NCBI RefSeq assembly: GCF_001476905.1
Contig: NZ_LDTE01000039.1
Coordinates: 1 to 46,049, forward strand
DNA: 46,049 nucleotides
Source: Sphingomonas sanguinis
Lineage (GTDB): Bacteria > Pseudomonadota > Alphaproteobacteria > Sphingomonadales > Sphingomonadaceae
Direction of reading: 5' to 3'
In this document: one piece after another, positions 26,923 through 35,040 of the stretch
Layout: every line of letters begins with the position of its first letter
How positions within the stretch are numbered: position 1 is the first letter of the stretch
Notes under the pieces: model-generated
Told to the model about the DNA's origin: nothing
What the model saw: the letters and a program-made list of their open reading frames with translations, nothing else
Database searches by the model: none
Program-made: the position numbers and the translations under genes

Positions 26923-27153
26923 TTATCCGCGCGTCAGTTTACGCTCTGCCTTTGCCATTTGTGCGCCCATGCGGCGGCAGTCGGCACCGATGACGGGATA
27001 GGGCACATCCGTGTTGGCGGCGATGCGGTTGGGCAGGTCGGCACGACACTGTGCCATGGTCGCGTACCGCGCGGGGACCATCCGGGCCTCGGTGCAATCC
27101 ACGCTGCCGTCGCCGCAGCCCAGGATCGCCATCACATAGAAAATCGGTTCCAT
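26923..27153 (-). CDS. small conserved hypothetical protein
   Basis: A 76-residue protein that opens with MEPIFYVMAILGCGDG and has four cysteines (about residues 13, 20, 36 and 59) that could form two disulfides. I know of no function. Similar short proteins with the same opening occur in sphingomonads. It is convergent with crtB, 12 bp away. Nothing else is visible in the 142 bp between it and the ABC transporter apart from that gene's GGAGG RBS. Confidence 0.6.
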   Translation of the reverse strand: MEPIFYVMAILGCGDGSVDCTEARMVPARYATMAQCRADLPNRIAANTDVPYPVIGADCRRMGAQMAKAERKLTRG

Positions 27154-27295
27154 CTAACCGCCTCCAGTTGCTGGTAAAACACCAAGGTGCGGTGAGTGGT
27201 TCCCGGTGTCGGACGAGAGGGCGACGACAAACCGCACAGGCTGTGGCCGATCCCGCCATTGAACTCCGGCACGGATCGTCCGACATGGAGGCGAC

Positions 27296-29122
27296 ATGCC
27301 TCCCATCGATCCCACCGCCGGTACGTCCGACCGGCCGCTGCTGCCGACGCTCCGGCGTTTCCTGCCCTATCTCTGGCCCGCCGGGGAGCCGATGCTCCGC
27401 CTACGGATCGTCGGGGCGATGGCGCTGGTCATCCTGTCCAAGCTCGTCCAGGTGCTCGGCGCGGCCTATACGTTCAAATATGCTGTCGACCGGATGGCGG
27501 GGGGAGACCGGAGCGCGGTGACGCTCGTCATCCTGCTGGTCGTCGGCTATGCGGGCGCGCGGTTTGCGACCACCCTGTTCGACAATCTGCGCAATGCGGT
27601 CTTCGAGATGGTCGGGCAGGATGCGACGCGGCGGCTGTCGGCCGATGTGTTCCGCCATCTCCACCGCCTGTCGCTGCGCTTCCATCTGGAGAGGCGGACC
27701 GGCGCGGTCACCAAGGTGGTCGAGCGGGGGACCAAGAGCATCGACACGATGCTGTATTTCCTCCTCTTCAACATCGCGCCGACGGTGCTGGAGCTGGGGC
27801 TGGTGCTCGCCATTTTCGGGCGCAGCTTCGGACCCGTTTTGGTCGTCACGACGATGGCGATGGTGGTCCTCTACATCTGGTTCACCCGCAAGGTGACCGA
27901 CTGGCGCAACGCGCTGCGCACCCAGATGAACGATCTCGACACCGGCGCGGTGGCGCATGCGGTCGACTCGCTCCTGAATTTCGAGACGGTCAAATATTTC
28001 AACGCCGAGGAGCGCGAGGCGCGGCGGTATGAGAATGGCGTCGCCGCCTATGCGCGCGCCGCCACCAAGTCGGAAAACTCGCTGGCGTGGCTGAACGTCG
28101 GGCAGGCGGCGATCACCAGCCTGATGCTGGGCTTTGCCATGGCCTGGGTCGTGCGCGAATGGAGTCGCGGGGCGGCGTCGGCGGGTGACGTCGTGCTGGT
28201 GTCGACCCTGTTGTCGCAGCTGTTCCGGCCGCTCGACCTGCTCGGCATGGTCTATCGCACCATTCGTCAGGGGGTGATCGACATGGGGGCGATGTTCGAC
28301 CTGATCGACACCCCCGCCGAGGTGGTCGACGCGCCGGGCGCCCCGCCGCTGCGCGTGACGGGCGGGCATGTCCGGTTCGACCATGTCGTCTTCGGCTATG
28401 ACCCGGAGCGGACGATCCTGAAGGGGCTGAGCCTCGACATTCCGGCGGGCACGACTTGCGCGGTGGTGGGCCCGTCGGGGGCGGGCAAGTCGACGCTCGC
28501 GCGGCTGCTCTACCGCTTCTATGAGGCGAAGGAGGGCGCGATCACCATCGACGGTCAGGCGATCGACACGGTGACGCAGGATAGCTTGCGCGCGGCGATC
28601 GGAATCGTGCCGCAGGACACGGTGCTCTTCAACGAGACGATCGGCTACAACATCGCCTATGGCCGCGAGGGTGCCGACCAAGCCGAGGTCGAGCGCGCGG
28701 CGAAGGGGGCGGCCATCGCCGACTTCATCGAGCGCCAGCCCCAGGGCTATGCGACCCGTGTCGGCGAACGCGGGCTGAAGCTGTCGGGTGGCGAGAAGCA
28801 GCGGGTTGCCATCGCGCGCACCCTGCTGAAGAACCCGCCGATCCTGATCCTGGACGAGGCGACCAGCGCGCTCGACAGCCGGACCGAAGCGGACATCCTG
28901 GCGACGCTGCAGGCGATCGAGCGTGGGCGTACCACGCTGGTCATCGCCCACCGGCTGTCGACGATCGTCCATGCCGACCAGATCGTCGTCCTCGACGGTG
29001 GCCAGGTGGCGGAACGCGGCACGCATGGCGAGCTGCTGGCGAAGGACGGGCTATACGCGGAAATGTGGGCGCGCCAGGCCGCCGAGGTGGAAGAGGCGGA
29101 CGAGGACGCGGTGCTGGCCTGA
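27296..29122 (+). CDS. Atm1/HMT1-type ABC exporter (fused TMD-NBD)
   Basis: A 608-residue half-transporter with six membrane helices and a C-terminal ATPase. Motifs: VVGPSGAGKSTLARLLYRFY (Walker A), KLSGGEKQRVAIARTLL (signature), ILILDEATSALDSRTE (Walker B) and IVIAHRLST-type H-loop (here TTLVIAHRLSTI). The transmembrane part (RFLPYLWPAGEPMLR at the start; HLERRTGAVTKVVERGTKSID, NFETVKYFNAEEREARRY) is the Atm1/ABCB7 pattern. Bacterial relatives export glutathione-bound metals or persulfides; that is family knowledge, not seen here. A class-1 repeat abuts its stop. Confidence 0.94.
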   Translation: MPPIDPTAGTSDRPLLPTLRRFLPYLWPAGEPMLRLRIVGAMALVILSKLVQVLGAAYTFKYAVDRMAGGDRSAVTLVILLVVGYAGARFATTLFDNLRNAVFEMVGQDATRRLSADVFRHLHRLSLRFHLERRTGAVTKVVERGTKSIDTMLYFLLFNIAPTVLELGLVLAIFGRSFGPVLVVTTMAMVVLYIWFTRKVTDWRNALRTQMNDLDTGAVAHAVDSLLNFETVKYFNAEEREARRYENGVAAYARAATKSENSLAWLNVGQAAITSLMLGFAMAWVVREWSRGAASAGDVVLVSTLLSQLFRPLDLLGMVYRTIRQGVIDMGAMFDLIDTPAEVVDAPGAPPLRVTGGHVRFDHVVFGYDPERTILKGLSLDIPAGTTCAVVGPSGAGKSTLARLLYRFYEAKEGAITIDGQAIDTVTQDSLRAAIGIVPQDTVLFNETIGYNIAYGREGADQAEVERAAKGAAIADFIERQPQGYATRVGERGLKLSGGEKQRVAIARTLLKNPPILILDEATSALDSRTEADILATLQAIERGRTTLVIAHRLSTIVHADQIVVLDGGQVAERGTHGELLAKDGLYAEMWARQAAEVEEADEDAVLA

Positions 29123-29250
29123 TCCTCCCCGCCTGCGGGGAGGGGGACCACCCGCAGGGTGGTGGAGGGGGATCGCCTCATGGGGTGGCCTAGGCGGCAC
29201 GCCCCCTCCGTCAGCGCTTGCGCGCTGCCACCTCCCCGTGCCGGGGAGGA
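29123..29250. repeat. REPIN-like inverted repeat, copy D
   Basis: Terminal hairpins at 29124-29141 and 29233-29249, second hairpin ACCACCC/GGGTGGT (29147-29164), first hairpin CAGCGC/GCGCTG (29212-29227), with GGAGGGGG and CCCCCTCC arms between. It fills the space between the converging ABC exporter and retropepsin-like genes and may serve as a bidirectional terminator. Confidence 0.85.
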
Positions 29251-29252
29251 TG

Positions 29253-30176
29253 TTACCGACAGCTCAACCGCACCTGCCTGGCGGGCTTGTCGAACACGAT
29301 CGACGAACAGCGGTTGAGCAGGTCCGCACCGATCGCCAGTCGGTCGCGGTTGATGTCGTGCTTGCCCTTGCCGGTTACGACGACCTCATTGGGATCGGCA
29401 TGCTGGTCGGCATCGGCGATGGTCTCGGTGCTGCCATGATCGACCGTGCGCACGCCCAGCGTCGCGATGGTCAGCGGCCCGACCGAGAAGGGCGTGGAAA
29501 GGGTCATGGTGCGGATGGGGCGCTGGACGCCGAACGCGATCTCGGTCGGGCTGGTCGCCCCGGACAGCGTGCCACCATAGGCCCGCGCCAGCCGCACCGC
29601 CGCGCCCGCATTGGCGAGGGTTCGCGGGTGGTGGGGATCGAAGCGGACGCGCATCGGCTGACCCTCGACCATGATGATCGCGAAACGTTCGGCCCAGCCG
29701 CCGAACAGGTCGCCCTGGTCCACCATCGGGAATGCGGTGACCCGTTCGCCCGCAACCGCGTCGCGCAGGCGGAAGCGGACGATAGGGTCGGGCAGACTGC
29801 CGGGACCGAACACGCCCGCAAAGCCCTCGACATAGGGCTTTTCGGTAAAGCCGATCCGCTGTTTGGCGGGCTTGGCGTCGCCGAACGCGACGCGCGCCAC
29901 GGCGGTTCTCCCGGCGATCATCGCTTTGGGTCCAAAACCCATCGCGAAGCCGAACATGCCTGGCTTCATGCTGGCGGCTTCGGCGAATTCCTTGGTGATG
30001 ATCGGCATCGCGGGCACGCCCGGATCAATCCGTACCGAGCGTGCGACGCCGTTGATCGTGACCATTTCCCGTCCATCCGGGGGGATGACGCGCTCCGAGG
30101 GTGGCGAAGCCGCTGCGGTCAACAGAAGTGCGATTACAGGGAATGTGAATTTTGGAAAGTCAATGGCCACGAACAT
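29253..30176 (-). CDS. exported retropepsin-like protein with DPG in place of DTG
   Basis: A 307-residue protein with a signal-type N-terminus. VTINGVARSVRIDPGVPAM (about 39-57) aligns in pattern with the retropepsin-like strand-turn that normally reads D-T/S-G; here it is D51-P-G. The C-terminus RLAIGADLLNRCSSIVFDKPARQVRLSC matches the family end ...IGxDLLxRFxVxxDxPxRxLxL. The middle is an unfamiliar beta-rich insertion. The Pro substitution suggests an inactive or altered protease. I start at the ATG at 30176, preceded by GGGAG; upstream codons read into the neighbouring hydrolase. Confidence 0.55.
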   Translation of the reverse strand: MFVAIDFPKFTFPVIALLLTAAASPPSERVIPPDGREMVTINGVARSVRIDPGVPAMPIITKEFAEAASMKPGMFGFAMGFGPKAMIAGRTAVARVAFGDAKPAKQRIGFTEKPYVEGFAGVFGPGSLPDPIVRFRLRDAVAGERVTAFPMVDQGDLFGGWAERFAIIMVEGQPMRVRFDPHHPRTLANAGAAVRLARAYGGTLSGATSPTEIAFGVQRPIRTMTLSTPFSVGPLTIATLGVRTVDHGSTETIADADQHADPNEVVVTGKGKHDINRDRLAIGADLLNRCSSIVFDKPARQVRLSCR

Positions 30177-30250
30177 TTTCTCCCATAATGTTGCGTATGT
30201 GCAACATTGCTGGAGATCGTGGCGCAAAAAAGGCCGGATCGGGCGGACCG

Positions 30251-31207
30251 CTATTTTGCGATATGGGCGTCGATAAAGTCCGCCACCGCCGTCACCACGC
30301 CGGGCGCGATCGGCAGGTTGGGGTCGGCATAGGTGGCGAGATTCGCGCCCCGGCTGTCGCGCTCGACCGTCTTCAGCACATGGTTGACCCCGGGCAGCAG
30401 GACCAGCGTTGCCCGAGGCTGTCCGGCCTTCAGCGTCCGGGCATCCTCGACCGTGACCTGAAGGTCCGCCTCGCCCTGCACGATCAGCATCGGCTTCGTG
30501 ACCGCCGCCGCCAGCTTGGCCGGGTCCTTGGCATAGGCGTTGATGAGGAAGGGCTGGACCGGATCGGCGAAGATCATCGGCAGCGGCGGGGTCAGGCTGG
30601 CGGCGGGGACGGTATGGCCGGCCTCCAGCGCGTCGATGGCGCGGTCGGCATCGGCCAGTAGCGGGGCGTTGGCCGGATTGGCGTGGAACTGCGCCCGCAT
30701 CACCGCGCCCAGCGGGCGGCCGGGGGCGGAGACGGCGATGACGCCGCACAGCCCCTCTGCCCGCGCGGCGGCGGCGGTCAGTGCGACCACGCCGCCCTCG
30801 CTATGTCCCAGCACCCAGACGCAGCGCGCGCCGGTCTTTGCACGGATCGCGGCGATCCAGGCGCGGGTGTCGGCGGCATAATCGTCGATCGTCACCTGGT
30901 TGGCGTCGGGGACCGCTCCGGCGCTGGCGAACATGCCGCGCTTGTCGATGCGCACGCTGGCGATGCCCTTGGCCGCCAGCCCTTCGGCCAGCAGGCGCAG
31001 CGAGGCGGCCTTGAGGCCCCTCGGACTGTTGCCGTCGCGGTCGGTCGGGCCCGATCCGGGGATCATCAGTACCACCGGCACCTTGGCACCTTCGGGGCCT
31101 GCCCAACTGCCTTTCAGCGCCCCCTGCGGTCCGGGGGCGGAGATGTCTCGGTCGGCCATCGGTGTGGCGGCGGCAAGCAGGGCAGCGAAGAATGCGGTCA
31201 ACGACAT
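30251..31207 (-). CDS. exported alpha/beta hydrolase
   Basis: A 318-residue serine hydrolase with a signal peptide (SLTAFFAALLAAATPMA). Landmarks: VPVVLMIPGSGPTDRDGNSP (oxyanion side), CVWVLGHSEGGVVAL with the nucleophile Ser in GHSEGG, LIVQGEADLQVTVED with the acid Asp, and LPGVNHVLK with the His. The pattern is that of the alpha/beta hydrolase/dienelactone-hydrolase-like family of secreted esterases or peptidases. Substrate unknown. It lies 25 bp upstream of nothing regulatory and just downstream of the SdpI gene. Confidence 0.9.
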   Translation of the reverse strand: MSLTAFFAALLAAATPMADRDISAPGPQGALKGSWAGPEGAKVPVVLMIPGSGPTDRDGNSPRGLKAASLRLLAEGLAAKGIASVRIDKRGMFASAGAVPDANQVTIDDYAADTRAWIAAIRAKTGARCVWVLGHSEGGVVALTAAAARAEGLCGVIAVSAPGRPLGAVMRAQFHANPANAPLLADADRAIDALEAGHTVPAASLTPPLPMIFADPVQPFLINAYAKDPAKLAAAVTKPMLIVQGEADLQVTVEDARTLKAGQPRATLVLLPGVNHVLKTVERDSRGANLATYADPNLPIAPGVVTAVADFIDAHIAK

Positions 31208-31232
31208 GGCAATCCCCCATCAGGACCGGACA

Positions 31233-31889
31233 TCAGCGCGGACGCGTCACCCGCCAGCGGAAATAGGAGAACAGGACCGGCGTCAGCGCGGCGGATAGAA
31301 GCGCGGTGGTGACGATCCCGGCGCGATCCTCGGCATCGATCGGCAGCAGCGCGACGATCGCGATCGCGAGTCCCGTGCCTGCGAACAGCCAGCCGCCGAA
31401 CCGATGGGTCGCGATCCAGTTGTCGGTGTCCATGATCGCCCAGGGCGTGCGGATGCCGACGAAGAAGCCCGGCCGCGACTTGGGGAGGGTGTTGCCGATC
31501 GCGATCAGGAACAGCCCCAGCCCGACCAGCATCAGGCTGCCCGGCGGCGTCCAGCCAAAGGCGGGGCCCGCCACCATCGCTTCGATCCCGATGAACAGCG
31601 CCAGGCACCCGGCCCAGACGGTACGAAGCAGCGGGGCGCTACCCTCCAGATTCCGTTGCAGCGGCTCGATCCGGGGCAGCGCCGCCAGGATCGCCGAGAC
31701 GCCGATGGTCATCACGACCGGCAGGAACAGCGCATAGCCCGCCTCGGCGAAGCGGTCCGCCTGTCCGGCGGCGTTCCAGTGGGTCGGCAACATCGTGCCC
31801 GGCGGCAATCGGGACAGCGCGATGGCGGAGACCAGTGCCATGCCGCCCGCCACCAAGGCGGATGCGACGATCAGCGGGCGGAACGACAT
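31233..31889 (-). CDS. SdpI-family membrane protein
   Basis: A 218-residue multi-pass membrane protein (about six helices). It begins with a DUF1648-type domain (RLPPGTMLPTHWNAAGQADRF) and ends with the SdpI domain (PKSRPGFFVGIRTPWAIMDTDNWIATHRFGGWLF). In Bacillus, SdpI protects cells from the SdpC killing factor and sequesters SdpR. Here no sdpC-like gene is visible. Its start at 31889 lies inside the SdpR gene (19-nt overlap), so it is translationally coupled to the repressor. Confidence 0.92.
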   Translation of the reverse strand: MSFRPLIVASALVAGGMALVSAIALSRLPPGTMLPTHWNAAGQADRFAEAGYALFLPVVMTIGVSAILAALPRIEPLQRNLEGSAPLLRTVWAGCLALFIGIEAMVAGPAFGWTPPGSLMLVGLGLFLIAIGNTLPKSRPGFFVGIRTPWAIMDTDNWIATHRFGGWLFAGTGLAIAIVALLPIDAEDRAGIVTTALLSAALTPVLFSYFRWRVTRPR

Positions 31890-32170
31890 GCCGAATCCTC
31901 CTGATTGTCCTCGCCGACGCCCAGCCGGGTCATGAACCCCATGACCACCTGTTCGAGCACCGACAGGTTGAGCGTGTAGGTGATGGTCGTGCCCTGCTGC
32001 TCGGCCTGGATCAGCCCGGCGGCCTTCAGCTTGGCGAAATGCGCGGACATGGTGGGGCGAGAGACGTCGAACGCGTCTGCGATGACGCCCGCCGACAAGC
32101 CGCCGCCCCGCAGCATCTCGAGGATGCGGCGGCGGGTGGGATGGGCAAGAGCCTCGAACACCGGGTCCAT
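31871..32170 (-). CDS. SdpR-like ArsR-family repressor
   Basis: A 99-residue winged-helix regulator of the ArsR superfamily. The opening DPVFEALAHPTRRRILEMLRGG and recognition helix SRPTMSAHFAKLKAAGLI are typical, followed by the wing QQGTTITYTLNLSVLEQV. There is no metal-binding Cys cluster, as in SdpR. It sits 10 bp downstream of two tandem 16-bp palindromes that look like its operators, implying autoregulation of the sdpR-sdpI operon. No clear Shine-Dalgarno precedes the ATG, so the mRNA may be short-leadered. Confidence 0.92.
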   Translation of the reverse strand: MDPVFEALAHPTRRRILEMLRGGGLSAGVIADAFDVSRPTMSAHFAKLKAAGLIQAEQQGTTITYTLNLSVLEQVVMGFMTRLGVGEDNQEDSACRSAR

Positions 32171-32179
32171 GACCGGTGT

Positions 32180-32211
32180 TTAGCATAAACGCTAATTAGC
32201 GGAAAGGCTAA
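32180..32211 (-). promoter_or_regulatory. two tandem TTAGC-N6-GCTAA operators of sdpR-sdpI
   Basis: Two abutting perfect 16-bp inverted repeats, 32180-32195 (TTAGC, 6 nt, GCTAA) and 32196-32211 (TTAGC, 6 nt, GCTAA), with different spacers. They begin 10 bp upstream of the sdpR start and end five bases before a class-1 repeat. Fully symmetric sites next to an ArsR-type gene are probably autoregulatory operators. Confidence 0.8.
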
Positions 32212-32216
32212 ATACA

Positions 32217-32342
32217 TCCTCCCCGGCACGGGGAGGTGGCAGCGCGAAGCGCTGACGGAGGGGGGCTTCTCCGAGGGACAACCCATGCGGCCGTCCCCTC
32301 CACCATGCTTCGCATGGTCCCCCTCCCCGTGCCGGGGAGGGG
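32217..32342. repeat. REPIN-like inverted repeat, copy E
   Basis: Terminal hairpin CCTCCCCGGCACGGGGAGG at 32218-32236, first hairpin CAGCGC/GCGCTG (32240-32254), GACGGAGGGGG arm, spacer, CCCCTCCACC arm, second hairpin ACCATGC/GCATGGT (32302-32318) and the closing CCTCCCC/GGGGAGG hairpin. It fills the gap between the divergently placed sdpR and the 3' end of crtI. Confidence 0.85.
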
Positions 32343-32347
32343 GGGGG

Positions 32348-33823
32348 TTATTTCCGCTCCAGCATCAGCGCTGCGGTCGCCTTGGCGCTGCCGACCACGC
32401 CGGGAATGCCCGCACCCGGATGCGTGCCCGCGCCGACGAAATACAGGTTCGGGATCGAATCGTCGCGGTTATGGACCCGGAAATAGGCGCTCTGGGTCAG
32501 GATCGGCTCCAGCGAGAAGGCCGAGCCCATATGCGCGTTCAGATCGGTCGCGAAGTCGGCCGGGGCATAATGGAATTTGGTTACGATCCGGTCGTGAATA
32601 TCGGGAATCAGGCGGCGGCCGACCTCGTCCAGGATGCGCTTTTCCAGGATCGGCCCGACCTCGTCCCAGTTCATCGGGAACTTGCCCATGTGCGGCACCG
32701 GGGCCAGCGCATAGAAGGTCGAATGCCCCTCGGGCGCCAAGCTGGGATCGGTGACGGTCGGGTGGTGGAGGTAGAGCGAGAAATCCTCCGACAGCACGCC
32801 GGTGTCGTAGATATCGGTCAGCAGGCCCTTATAGCGCGGGCCGAACAGGATCATGTGGTGCGGGATGCCCGGCCACGCGCCCTTGATCCCGAAATGGACG
32901 ACGAACAGCGACGGCGAGTAGCGCTTGCGCTCCAGCCGGTTGACCGTGCGCCGCGCCGAGCGGTTGTCGGACAGCAGGTCGCGATAGCTGTGCATGATGT
33001 CGGCATTGGTCGCGACCGCATCGGCCTGGATGGTCAGGCCGCTCTTGGTCACCACGCCGGTCGCACGGTCGCCCAGCGTCTCGATCCGTGTCACCGGATC
33101 GCTTAAGCGGATGACGCCGCCGATCCGCTCGAACTGCGCGACCATGCCCGCGACCAGCCGATTGGTGCCGCCACGCGCGAACCAGACGCCGCCGTCGCGC
33201 TCCAGCTTGTGGATCAGCGCATAGATGGCGCTGGTCGTCATCGGATTGCCGCCGACGAGCAGCGTGTGGAAGGACAAGGCCTCGCGCAGCTTTTCCGACT
33301 TCACGAACTTCGACACCATGGCATAGACCGAGTTCCACGCCTGGTACTTCGCCAGCGCGGGCGCGGCCTTCACCATCGAGGCGAAGTCGAGAAACGCGAC
33401 ATGGCCGAGCTTCTCATAGCCTTCGTGATAGACGCCCGCCGCATAGTCCAGGAACTTGCCATAGCCCGCGATATCGTCGGGGTTCAGCTTGGCGATCTCG
33501 GCGCGCAGCTGGGTGTCGTCGTTGCTGTAATCGAAATTGGTGCCGTCGATCCAGTTGAGCCGATAGAAGGGGCTGACGGGATCGAGCTTCACATCCTCGG
33601 ACATCGAGCGGCCGGTCAGCGCCCAGAGCTCCTCCAGGCACGCCGGATCGGTGATGACGGTGGGCCCGGCATCGAAGGTGAAGCCATCGCGCTCCCAGTA
33701 ATAGGCGCGCCCGCCCGGCCTGTCGCGGGCCTCGACGATGGTCGTCTGCACGCCCGCCGATTGCAGGCGGATGGCCAGCGCCAGCCCGCCGAAACCCGAT
33801 CCGATGACGACCGCGCTCTTCAT
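32348..33823 (-). CDS. crtI: phytoene desaturase
   Basis: A 491-residue FAD-dependent desaturase that converts phytoene to lycopene (or neurosporene) in four steps. N-terminal FAD motif VIGSGFGGLALAIRLQSAG and RPGGRAYYWERDGFTFDAGPTVI are CrtI-specific. The C-terminus has NLYFVGAGTHPGAGIPGVVGSAKATA, the family signature. Its ATG overlaps the crtY stop by 4 nt (ATGA), so crtY-crtI is a coupled operon read from the minus strand. The desaturation number cannot be decided from sequence. Confidence 0.97.
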   Translation of the reverse strand: MKSAVVIGSGFGGLALAIRLQSAGVQTTIVEARDRPGGRAYYWERDGFTFDAGPTVITDPACLEELWALTGRSMSEDVKLDPVSPFYRLNWIDGTNFDYSNDDTQLRAEIAKLNPDDIAGYGKFLDYAAGVYHEGYEKLGHVAFLDFASMVKAAPALAKYQAWNSVYAMVSKFVKSEKLREALSFHTLLVGGNPMTTSAIYALIHKLERDGGVWFARGGTNRLVAGMVAQFERIGGVIRLSDPVTRIETLGDRATGVVTKSGLTIQADAVATNADIMHSYRDLLSDNRSARRTVNRLERKRYSPSLFVVHFGIKGAWPGIPHHMILFGPRYKGLLTDIYDTGVLSEDFSLYLHHPTVTDPSLAPEGHSTFYALAPVPHMGKFPMNWDEVGPILEKRILDEVGRRLIPDIHDRIVTKFHYAPADFATDLNAHMGSAFSLEPILTQSAYFRVHNRDDSIPNLYFVGAGTHPGAGIPGVVGSAKATAALMLERK

Positions 33824-34992
33824 ACCCGGCCCCCCGACTGGCTTCGCAGCGCGGCGATGGCGCGCAGGATCGGCACCGGCGGCCGTCCGGTCAGAACTCG
33901 TGCCTTGTCGGCCATGGTCGATTGCCCCGCATAGAAACGCCCGATCAGGTCGGGCGGAAGACGATAGAAACGCTCCAGAACGCGGTATCGCTCATCCGGC
34001 TCCGCGGCCTTGAACAACATCGTGTCGAGCATACGGTAAAAGCCGCGCGCGTCCCAGGCGGCCCGCGCCATGCGATAGGTTGCGTCGTGCAGGTCGGCCC
34101 CGGCAAAGTCACGCCGATCGGCCAGCATCGCCGCCATGCGGATCGCATCGGGCAGCGAATAGCCGGTGGTCGGGTGGAACAGCCCGGCGCGCATTCCGGC
34201 CTTGGGCGTCCTGGCCCCGCCGCTGCGCCAATAGCCGTCGAAATCGCCGCCCATCGCGACCGGCAGCACGCCCGCCTCCTCGCGCACCACCTCGGCCCCT
34301 ACCCAGTCGCGGCTGTCGGCATAGCGCTCGATCCGCTGGACGATGGCGCGACGGTTCAGCTCGGCGGAGGTGGAGTAATAGGTGTCCTCGACGAAGATCC
34401 GGTCCTCGGCGAAGGGCAGGGTGTAGACGAAGCGATAGCCGTCCAGTTGCTTGACGGTGGCGTCCATCACCACCGGCCGCTCGACGCCGTGCGGGCGAGT
34501 CAATTTCAACTCCTGCCCGACGAATTTCTGCCATCCGCAGGACAGCGAGGACAGGTCGCCCGCGCCGCGCGCGTCGATCACGCCCGTCGCCTCCACCCGG
34601 TCGCCATCGGCGAAGACGGCGGCGGTGGCGGATACCGCCAGCACCTTGCGGCCCAGGATCAACGCCTCCGGCGGCAGGGCGCGGCGGACCTGGGTGTCGA
34701 GCCGGTGGCTCTCGATCGAATAATAGGTCTGGTTCAGCGTGCGCGAATGGGCGGGAAAGGCGACGTCATACCCGCGCCAGGCATGGGCGACGAGCCGCTC
34801 GACGATCCAGCGGTCACGCTTGGCGACGTCGCTGCCGAAAAAGGACCAGAGGTGGTTGCCGCCGATCGTCTCGCCCGCATCGACCAGTCGCACGTCGAGC
34901 GACGGATGCCGGGCCTTCAGGGCCAGCGCGATCAGTCCACCGGCCAGCCCGGCGCCAATGATCGCGACATCACAAGAGATTTTGGCAGCCAT
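33820..34992 (-). CDS. crtY: lycopene beta-cyclase
   Basis: A 390-residue CrtY-type cyclase making beta-carotene from lycopene. It has the N-terminal dinucleotide fold CDVAIIGAGLAGGLIALAL, the NHLWSFF motif (about 47-53), the conserved GYRFVYTLPF and FVEDTYYS in the middle, and the C-terminal GLFHPTTGYSLPDAI. The start at 34992 fits family length; an in-frame ATG at 35022 adds ten residues. It precedes crtI in the operon. No hydroxylase or ketolase gene accompanies it in the window. Confidence 0.96.
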   Translation of the reverse strand: MAAKISCDVAIIGAGLAGGLIALALKARHPSLDVRLVDAGETIGGNHLWSFFGSDVAKRDRWIVERLVAHAWRGYDVAFPAHSRTLNQTYYSIESHRLDTQVRRALPPEALILGRKVLAVSATAAVFADGDRVEATGVIDARGAGDLSSLSCGWQKFVGQELKLTRPHGVERPVVMDATVKQLDGYRFVYTLPFAEDRIFVEDTYYSTSAELNRRAIVQRIERYADSRDWVGAEVVREEAGVLPVAMGGDFDGYWRSGGARTPKAGMRAGLFHPTTGYSLPDAIRMAAMLADRRDFAGADLHDATYRMARAAWDARGFYRMLDTMLFKAAEPDERYRVLERFYRLPPDLIGRFYAGQSTMADKARVLTGRPPVPILRAIAALRSQSGGRV

Positions 34993-35040
34993 CCGCGCAC
35001 CGCTACCGGAAAGCGGGGCCAAGGCAAAGGGCCACGACCA

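Noticed and set aside
29123..29250. CRISPR-like repeats for the dispersed palindromes
   Set aside because: Copies are scattered kilobases apart as single inverted elements, with no regular spacers and no cas genes.
31233..32170. A complete Sdp cannibalism system
   Set aside because: Only SdpR- and SdpI-like genes are present; no SdpC toxin precursor or SdpA/B genes are found on either strand nearby.
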